64,000 nt of DNA from Methanomethylovorans sp041447285 (GTDB taxonomy: Archaea; Halobacteriota; Methanosarcinia; Methanosarcinales; Methanosarcinaceae). Location of the stretch: assembly GCF_041447285.1 (NCBI RefSeq), contig NZ_JBGMEB010000006.1:248001-312000 (forward strand), in the 5' to 3' direction. The number at the start of each line of letters is the position of its first letter. Positions within the stretch are counted from its first letter, which is position 1. This document shows, one piece after another, positions 26,701 through 33,200 of the stretch. The notes under the pieces are model-generated. The model did no database searches, was not told the DNA's origin, and worked only from the letters and a program-made list of their open reading frames with translations. Both the position numbers and the translations under genes were made by a program.

Positions 26701-28023
26701 CTCCTCGATGAAGCAATAAGGCTGGCTGCATCTGCAGAGAATGATACCTATCCGAACTATGTAAGAGAACATTCTGCTGCAACCTATGAGAGCCTTATAG
26801 ACGACGGATACAATGAAACACTGGCATACAATCTCTCAGTTTCAAGGGTTTTCAGTCCATCTTCCGGAGCATATACACCCGGCATACAGGAAGCAATAAT
26901 GAGCGATACATGGGTTAATGCAGATGATATCGCTGATCTCTATATAGACAGAATGGGTTACGTCTATGGTCAGGATATATGGGGAGAACAATATTCTGAT
27001 GTTTTCGAAATGAACCTTGCAGATGTGGAAACTGCTGTGTTCAGCCGCACATCGAATGTTTATGGTGTACTTGACCATACAATGGTAGCAGCCTATTTCG
27101 GCGGTTTGAGTCTGGCAGTTGAAGAAGCAGGTGGCATTGCACCGGATATGTATATCAATGATCTTAGCAGCTCTGCAGAGATAGAAACTTTGAGTGAGTT
27201 CTTAAGCAAGGATTTGCGTTCACGTTACCTGAATCCAAGCTGGATAGAGGGTATGATGGGCAATGGGTTTGATGGTACAAGATACATGGATTCTGTCTTT
27301 GAGGTCATGCGTGTATGGGATGTAGCAACTCCTGAACTGGTCACAGATGATATGTGGAATGAGCTATATGGTACATATTTCGAGGACCAGTATGAAACGG
27401 GAGTTACTGAGTATCTAAAATCCACAAATCCTTACGCATATGAATCAATGGCTGCAACTGCGTTGGAGTCTGCTAGAACAGGCTATTGGGATGCATCAGA
27501 TGAGATAATTCAGGATCTTGTGAAAGAATATGTGGAGACAGTTGTTGAAAATGGAGTAACATGCTGTCATCATACCTGTGGTAACCCGTCATTGGATGAA
27601 TTCGTGCAGGGTGTGATGTCAGTTCCAGGTGTTGTGGATGAGCAAACCGCTGCTGCCTACAAAAATATCATGGTGGAAACAACTGGCAGGGAATCTGTAG
27701 AAGGAAGCAGTTCCAGCCACAGTAGCAGCAGTAGTTCCAGTAGTCAGAAACTGCAAATTACCAGCCAGGCTAGAACTTCCGGATCTAACCAGACTACTGA
27801 ATCAAAGGTAGGAGCAGGTACAGACCTTAGCCAGCCACAACCTGAAGCCCAAAAGTCAACTCCTGAGGACTATGTGGAAGGATATGAAATGACAACTGAA
27901 TCACCTTCCCAGCCGGAAAGCAGTAGCAGCACATTCTCAAGTTCTGATCTAGTTGCTTTTGTATTAGTTGCAGGAGCAGCAGGAGCGGTATTCCTTGGAT
28001 TCATGAGAAAGAAGAAAATGTAA
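23773..28023 (+). CDS. exported, membrane-anchored CobN/HmuS-like protein, copy 1 (degenerate chelatase motif)
   Basis: 1416 residues. A signal peptide (about 1-25, LSVLLLALLTTVVSADE) is followed by a poorly conserved N-terminal part and a CobN-type region from about residue 211 (GIYHPAAPQIYENLTDYLSWY). The family motif GTHGTxEWLPG is replaced here by TIFSSIELMPG (601-611) and the usual GEGTQAKRR by AEGVFDKRR, and the KKIVIPYYNPEGGK segment also deviates, so classical metal insertion may be lost. Later family segments (SGLYRDVYPNQI, NPSWIEGMM) remain. CCHHTCGNP lies at 1264-1272, then a Ser-rich linker, YVEGYEMT, one membrane helix and a RKKKM tail. Its leader and signal peptide closely match copy 2, so at least the 5' end was recently duplicated. 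It stands upstream of the DUF2162/ExbB/DUF2149 unit. Confidence 0.82.
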   Translation: MQRKYVFTFILSVLLLALLTTVVSADEQQINTTTITNDSSNFTVTSALGNENSSINASLISETGNTIPKIAYVVSRPYEVTYLEKVASYPEISSQMNISVYLGVSYSDLSFDLSGNDMIVMSNLDSYVVDKITSTVNDAKTDGSYIISVGDTLKGYGLHNVNTSAPEYSDIELYIKYPSETNFYNLDTFLGATFFGLNYSIEAPLERPIYGIYHPAAPQIYENLTDYLSWYDTNGVYNSENSTLAIIFDSYSYVERDMPLLDSLVGEIESNGCNVVVTTYSYKDNNSMSYLMMDNKSIADVAIVVSRGSRLHYAENEQGIADLETLNITVMNGIRLFSGVSVEEWENSIHGVPPDQQYQVAYAELDGLIEPIVISGKATDEATGIEYNQPIDYQVDWLVKRAISWAELHEKGNSQKKIVIPYYNPEGGKADVGADIDYYLDAQSSLANLLQAMKDRGYNTGEAQLPNSTELATMMVEKGHNVGNWAPGELKKCVENGSAILIPESQYMGWFEELSQEKQDEMVSMWGKAPGNLMVYENSSGKYLVIPVLQFGNILLAPDPQNGWSSSEEAMYNDGSYPPTHQCFAFYQYMSREYKADAMFTIFSSIELMPGKECGLSAKDWGALLMEDMPQVHVLPMDAEGVFDKRRANMLIVDFMTPTLVPAGLYEEFANLQQDITLFNQASDTAVKETYRQNILNQTAELNLDNDLGVDLEEISGNTTLTDSFIVDLSDYLQELKTAYMPYGSHVLGEVPEGESLVMLINSMLGDEFIAHVNASGGSEDLAVALLNETILNSTSPYDAQMMVLGTNSSDVGNDLNLSLEYLERIKDCDCEITKILDALDGTYITPGPSGDHIRNPDALPTGRDLYTFDDRLIPTSAAWTVGSQLAEELLATKLEEDGEYPEKIAFLLWSVETTRNQGVMESEIFKLLGVEPQYDSKNRVSGLRLMNSSELGRSRIDVMVVTSGLYRDVYPNQIQLLDEAIRLAASAENDTYPNYVREHSAATYESLIDDGYNETLAYNLSVSRVFSPSSGAYTPGIQEAIMSDTWVNADDIADLYIDRMGYVYGQDIWGEQYSDVFEMNLADVETAVFSRTSNVYGVLDHTMVAAYFGGLSLAVEEAGGIAPDMYINDLSSSAEIETLSEFLSKDLRSRYLNPSWIEGMMGNGFDGTRYMDSVFEVMRVWDVATPELVTDDMWNELYGTYFEDQYETGVTEYLKSTNPYAYESMAATALESARTGYWDASDEIIQDLVKEYVETVVENGVTCCHHTCGNPSLDEFVQGVMSVPGVVDEQTAAAYKNIMVETTGRESVEGSSSSHSSSSSSSSQKLQITSQARTSGSNQTTESKVGAGTDLSQPQPEAQKSTPEDYVEGYEMTTESPSQPESSSSTFSSSDLVAFVLVAGAAGAVFLGFMRKKKM

Positions 28024-28270
28024 GAAGACTACAGGCTTTCTTGGATGATCCGTGCTCCGTTCCAGGACATGGATTGTCCAACATGTTTTTTATTTACATT
28101 TTCTTCGTGGAATTTCTGAATCTTTTCTATCTTTTGTATGCAACTTTCCGATATTCGCCATCTTGTTACAAATATATTTATTCTATATCCCAGCATGCCG
28201 AAAAATATAAGAAGACTTAAGTAGTGCGACTTATTATCTAAACAGAAAACGTATGTTGCATAAAAATGTG

Positions 28271-28318
28271 CATATGAAATTTGATATCACACAAACATGT
28301 TTACTCATATTTCATATG
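28271..28318. repeat. 10-bp perfect inverted repeat upstream of the ExbB-type unit
   Basis: CATATGAAAT (28271-28280) and ATTTCATATG (28309-28318) are perfect inverted repeats with a 28-base spacer. The size and position, about 95 bases before the DUF2162 start, suit an operator for a dimeric regulator or a large RNA stem. No matching site was noticed at the other genes. Confidence 0.45.
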
Positions 28319-28341
28319 TCTGGGTATTAAGCACTGTAAGT

Positions 28342-28372
28342 TGCTTTAATCTAAACATTGGTAATTAAAGCA
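28342..28372 (+). promoter_or_regulatory. 9-bp hairpin in the leader of the DUF2162 gene
   Basis: TGCTTTAAT (28342-28350) and ATTAAAGCA (28364-28372) form a perfect 9-bp stem with a 13-base loop, 40 bases upstream of the ATG. AT-rich stems arise by chance more easily, so the support is modest. Confidence 0.35.
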
Positions 28373-28412
28373 CACAAAGTATATTGCAAAAAAATAAAGG
28401 GATAGGAGAGAA

Positions 28413-29099
28413 ATGAATTCAGTTTATGCGATAGTTGTTGGTATCCTGTTGGGGATAATGATATTTGCCCTGAAAACAGGTGTTGGATGTGGTTTTTCCA
28501 ATATCCGCAGAAGAGATATCTTGATCATTGCTTCTAGTTACTTTGTCATTTCCATAATACTTGGCAGCCTGATAGGATTGGTAGACCAATCCAATCTAGA
28601 TAAGATAACCAGTATGGGCATAACCTTGCATGTGATTGTGGCACTACTCCTTATAGGTGCAGGGATTTACACCCAGAAAAAATGGACATGTGGGCATGAC
28701 GTGTCAAAGCACACTTTCCTTTTCATTTCAGTACCATGTCCTGTCTGCCTTACAGCTCTTTTTCTATCCTGCATGATACTTGCTTCCACGCTCGGCTGGA
28801 GTGGGTTCAGGATCGGAGCTTTGGTCGGATTTGTCTTTTTCATCACAGTTGTAACTTCAAGCTGGTTATTCAGGAAAATGCATCGCACACCCGAAGACCT
28901 TGGGTCTGTGATGATGTTCCTTGGCATATTCTACCTGCTTGGTTCCATGCTAGTGCCAGCTTACATAAAATCCAAGCAAGTGGCTGCATCTAACATAGGA
29001 GGAGAAATTGACATAATTCCTCTGTTATTGATGGGGATTGTTGTCGGCTGTGGATATGTGATTCATACTTTGAAGGTGAGAAAAAATGAGTTTCTTTGA
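28413..29099 (+). CDS. DUF2162 predicted transporter, membrane component of the CobN/ExbB-type system
   Basis: 228 residues with about six membrane helices. FALKTGVGCGFSNI near the first helix and ISVPCPVCLTALFLSCM near residue 110 carry conserved Gly and Cys residues that could bind a metal or a tetrapyrrole; WTCGHDVSKH adds a Cys and two His on a loop. I recognise the family as DUF2162, seen in archaeal and bacterial clusters with CobN-like and ExbB-like genes. The transported compound is not known. GGAG lies 7 bases before the ATG. Its end overlaps the next gene by 14 bases. Confidence 0.72.
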   Translation: MNSVYAIVVGILLGIMIFALKTGVGCGFSNIRRRDILIIASSYFVISIILGSLIGLVDQSNLDKITSMGITLHVIVALLLIGAGIYTQKKWTCGHDVSKHTFLFISVPCPVCLTALFLSCMILASTLGWSGFRIGALVGFVFFITVVTSSWLFRKMHRTPEDLGSVMMFLGIFYLLGSMLVPAYIKSKQVAASNIGGEIDIIPLLLMGIVVGCGYVIHTLKVRKNEFL

Positions 29100-29709
29100 T
29101 GTAATAAATAATATAATGAATACAATTTCAAATTCATTATTATTTCCAGTAGTTTTCTTATTGGTCGCATTATCTTTTATAGCATTGATTCTAATAGGTG
29201 AGTTTCTTTCTGAATATGCAAAAAGAAACAGGAATGTTAAAAATCTTGAAAGTACATGTTCTGAAGTGCAGACCAATGTACAACAAGCCAATTATAAAGC
29301 AGCAGCAGATGCCCTTAGAAAGATTAAGCAAAACTTTATTGTAACAAACTTTGCGCATGCTGCGGCTGGACACATGGAAAAGAACAGAACCGCTGCCATA
29401 GAATGGCTTTCACAGGAATATGAGATCAAGATGGCAAAGAAACTTGAGTTCACTCGTATCATTTCCACCATTGGCCCAATGTTAGGACTGATGGGCACTC
29501 TTATTCCTATGGGACCTGCACTTGTAGCTCTTGCGGGAGGGGATCTCTTGACCTTAGCTCATAATCTGATGATAGCATTCGCTACAACAGTTGTCGGTAT
29601 TTTTGTCAGTGGTATTGCTTATATCCTGACTCAGATCCGAAAAAGGTGGTATTGGCAGGATATGGCGGATATTGATTATATCCTTGATACCATTGAGGTA
29701 AAAGCATGA
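29086..29709 (+). CDS. MotA/TolQ/ExbB-family proton-channel subunit
   Basis: 207 residues. One helix near the N terminus (about 16-38) is followed by a cytoplasmic domain and two helices: IISTIGPMLGLMGTLIPMG and LMIAFATTVVGIFVSGIAYIL, the family core with the Thr residues that line the proton path. In bacteria such subunits use the proton motive force to drive TonB, Tol or flagellar stators. An archaeon has no outer membrane for TonB, so here the energy probably drives the neighbouring exported CobN-like proteins or the DUF2162 transporter. The start overlaps DUF2162 by 14 bases and the stop overlaps DUF2149 by four (ATGA). Confidence 0.88.
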   Translation: MSFFDVINNIMNTISNSLLFPVVFLLVALSFIALILIGEFLSEYAKRNRNVKNLESTCSEVQTNVQQANYKAAADALRKIKQNFIVTNFAHAAAGHMEKNRTAAIEWLSQEYEIKMAKKLEFTRIISTIGPMLGLMGTLIPMGPALVALAGGDLLTLAHNLMIAFATTVVGIFVSGIAYILTQIRKRWYWQDMADIDYILDTIEVKA

Positions 29710-30080
29710 GGCAAAGGCGCTATAGAAGAACAGGTTTGTTGAGAGATGAAGAGGAACGCAACCCCTTGGAAGGGGTTGCAAACCTTTTTGATACTGCAAT
29801 GGTGTTTGCAGTAGCCCTTATGCTAGCACTCTTGATGTCATACAATTTGACTGACTTACTTAATCCTACGGAAAGTACAACTATTGTTAAAAATCCCGGG
29901 CAGAAAGATATGCAGATCATCGTAAAAGAGGAAGGTCAGCCCATTGAAGTAATGAATCTTACTGACCAGATCGGAGGAGGATCCGGTGACGTTCTTGGAA
30001 CTGCATACAAACTAGCTGATGGAAGAGTGGTGTATGTGCCGGAGGATGGGAATAAGACAACTACTACTGCTACTACTTAA
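29706..30080 (+). CDS. DUF2149 protein, ExbD/MotB-like partner of the ExbB homologue
   Basis: 124 residues. A basic N terminus (RQRRYRRTGLLRDEEE) is followed by a single membrane helix, NLFDTAMVFAVALMLALLM, in which Asp29 sits at the start of the helix exactly as the proton-accepting Asp in ExbD, TolR and MotB. The rest lies outside: a short domain with IIVKEEGQPIEVMNLTDQ and a Thr-rich end. I recognise the family as DUF2149. With the ExbB-like protein it should form a complete proton-driven motor unit. Stop to the next leader hairpin is 61 bases. Confidence 0.82.
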   Translation: MRQRRYRRTGLLRDEEERNPLEGVANLFDTAMVFAVALMLALLMSYNLTDLLNPTESTTIVKNPGQKDMQIIVKEEGQPIEVMNLTDQIGGGSGDVLGTAYKLADGRVVYVPEDGNKTTTTATT

Positions 30081-30141
30081 TTTGCTAATTATAATGTAAT
30101 AAAATTCGTGAAGGAAAAAACAGGGACGTAAATTGCAGTGG

Positions 30142-30180
30142 GCACTTCGGTACCGCCGCCAAGCAATGTATCCGAAGTGC
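30142..30180 (+). promoter_or_regulatory. leader hairpin with conserved CCGCCGCCAAGCAA loop, copy 2
   Basis: GCACTTCGG (30142-30150) pairs with CCGAAGTGC (30172-30180), 9 bp, and may extend by GTA/TAC-type pairs past a bulge. The loop holds CCGCCGCCAAGCAA (30153-30166), identical to copy 1, while several stem bases differ in a compensating way. It ends 25 bases before the ATG of the second CobN-like gene, the same spacing as copy 1. Confidence 0.7.
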
Positions 30181-30189
30181 TCAGCACAC

Positions 30190-30205
30190 GTTATCGGAGG
30201 ATAAC
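30190..30205 (+). promoter_or_regulatory. small hairpin displaying the ribosome-binding site, copy 2
   Basis: GTTATC and GATAAC (6 bp) enclose GGAG, leaving the Shine-Dalgarno sequence in a 4-base loop directly before the ATG at 30206. It matches the hairpin at 23757-23771 in place and sequence. Confidence 0.5.
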
Positions 30206-33200
30206 ATGCAACGAAACTATGGATTTACATTAGTATTAAGTGTATTGTTGTTAGCATCGCTTACAACAGTGGTATCGGCAGCCGGAGATAAAGTAAATAT
30301 CACTTATATCGGATACAACCCAAGTGATGCATTGCAATCTGCAAGCCAGACAAATGTGTATAGCCAATATATAGACTACACATATATTCCGGCATACAAT
30401 GCTTCATATTATGCAAGCGATGAATTACTTTCTGCTGTAGCAAGCGGATTTTTGGAAAAACAGGATGTCATATTTTGCGATATGGTTGGTAGCAAGGTCT
30501 ACGGTTCCAATAATGGGGCAGTAAATGCTAGTTTGCAGGCAGCACATGGCAGCGGAACCTCATTATTAAGCATACGTACAAGCAGTGCACCATCGTATTT
30601 TGATTATTCTTCAGATGGCAAGGGCAACGATACTATCTGCACTTACTACAACAGCATGGGAACCATCGGTGACGGACTCACAAATGCAGAGAACTTGCTA
30701 ATATATCTCGCAACAGAATACGGCAGCCTTTCTGAGGTTATGGATTCCACAGGTAACTCCACGGACAGCGGTTCAGCAGATAATAGTACTACCGGAGGAA
30801 GTTCTACAGGTACAGGAGATCTGAAGTTCCTGTTCATCCTGGGCACGGATTTCAATACTGCTGCCCTTAACAGTGCAGCAGCTGTATCGGATATATCTTC
30901 TGAATTAAGCACAACAGTTATTTCTAAGAGTGAAACAGTACCAGCGGATTTTGACTTTTCAGAATACTCAATGATATTCATTGAATCACAGCCTGAATCC
31001 TCTTTTGGAAATTGGAATACCAGCATAAATGCTGCTAAAGCCAATGGTGCTATGGTCATAGGTTACAACCTTTCTGATAATATTACTTTGCCAAATGTAG
31101 ACCTCTATTCTGTCAATAACACTGATATCGAAAGATATTGGGTACAGGGCGGAGAGGCAAACATGGTTAACATGCTCAGGTTTATGGGCCAGAAATTCTC
31201 AGGTGCCTTTGCAGGACAAACTATTGCCGAACCAGAGATCTTGCAAGAAAAATTGAATGTTACTTACATCATCAATTCAGATACTAGTGTATATTATATG
31301 GACCAGGTGCTTGCTGAAAGAGCAGTTATCACAGACAGGTTCAATGTCAATGTGATGACAGCCTCAGAAGCCATAAACAGTTCCAGAGATCTCACCAATG
31401 AAGATGTTATCATGTTATACATGGTAGGAGCTAATGAGCTCCCTCAGATAAAGGACAGGCTTCTTGCTGCAAAGAATAACGGTGCACAGATCGGAATGTT
31501 CGGTATGCTGTCAGACGTTTATGGCATAGCAACGCTTGATATGTCTGTTTTTCCATACGTTGAAATGACCGATTATCTATTCAATGACGGCTACGACAAT
31601 ATGGAGAACTGGATCCGTTGTGTCGGAGCTACTCTTGAGAACGTTTATATTGAATACTCTTCTGCAGCTGATCCAGCTATTCCCGAAGATGGTATCTATC
31701 ATCCGGATGCATTCCCAAGAATCTTCGCAAACAGCACCGAATATCTGGAATGGTATGCAGACCACGGTTACAATGCATCAGCTCCTACAATTGGAGTAAT
31801 CGGTAACAAACTTGGTACCGCATCTCTTGAATATACTACTCAGGATGCCATTATCAGGGAACTTGAGTCAAGAGGATGCAATGTAATCTACACTACTTAC
31901 GCTGTATGTACAGATGATGTGGATTATTTCACTAAGGATGGTGAAGTGATTGTTGACTCCATTATTTCACTGAAAGGTTTCTATCTCAACTATGATGACC
32001 ATGAAAAGGGAATAGAATATCTCCAAAAGTACAATGTGCCTGTGCTTAAAGGAATAGAGGATTATTACCAGACACCAGATGAATATAATGAAAGTGTATT
32101 GGGATTGAGCACTGCTTCTATTCCATATCAGGTTACACAGCCTGAAATAGATGGTCTTACCGATTATATTTGGTTGGCTGGAAGGGTACAGGATGAGGCA
32201 ACAGAGCAGTATTATTATCAACCAATTGCATCCCAGGTTGAATGGATATGTAACAGGGCTATAGCCTGGGCAGAACTTAGCAAAGAGGAAAATGCTGATA
32301 AGAAAATCACTATCCTCTACTATAACCATGAGGGCGGCAAGAACAATATAGGTGCCAGTTACCTCGACATTGGTTCAAGTTTCACTTTGCTTTTGGAAGA
32401 TATGCAGGCAGCAGGCTATAACATCGGCAATGGAAGTGTTCCAAATGGAAGCGAGTTTATTGACCTGTTCATTGAAAGCAGGAACGTTGGTACATGGGCA
32501 CCCGGAGAACTTGAAAAAGTCGTGCAGTCAGGATATGTAACCCTTCTTCCAGCGGATGAATATCTTGAATGGTATAACACATTGCCAAAGAGCGTGCGTA
32601 CTGAAGTAGAGAACACTTGGGGAAGAGCTCCCGGAGATGTCATGACTTATGAGAATTCAAGTGGAAAATACTTTGTAATACCGACCATCCAGCTTGGAAA
32701 TGTCAATTTTGTGCCTCAACCAATGAGATCAATACTTTCTGATGAATCACTTATCTACCATAATTCCTCTATACCTCCCACACATCAGTACCTTGCGACA
32801 TATTTCTGGATCAATAACGTTTATGATGCAGATGCAATGATCCACTTTGGTACACACGGTACACAGGAATGGCTCCCGGGCAACGAGGTTGGATTGTGGA
32901 GATACGACTATCCGTCTATCATGGTGGCCGAGACTCCTGTGATATACCCATATATTATGGATAACGTGGGTGAAGGCACACAGGCTAAGCGCCGTGGTGA
33001 TGCAGTCATAATAGATCACCTTACACCACCTATAATCGAAGCAGGACTTTATGGTGATCTTGCTACGATGAGCGAGAAGATCCAGAATTATCAGGATTCA
33101 AAGGGTGATAATGAAACCTCAATGACGGCTCTCTATCGTAACAGCACGATACAACTTTATGGTAATCTCAGTCTATCGGAAGACCTGGGAATCTCAACTA

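Larger units (their letters stand above)
28024..28412 (+). other. 389-bp intergenic region between CobN-like copy 1 and the ExbB-type unit
   Basis: No coding frame is supported. GGACA/TGTCC (28065-28079) followed by a T-rich run is a weak terminator candidate for copy 1. The second half holds a 10-bp inverted repeat (28271-28318) and a 9-bp hairpin (28342-28372), which suggests an own promoter and leader for the DUF2162 gene. Confidence 0.45.
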
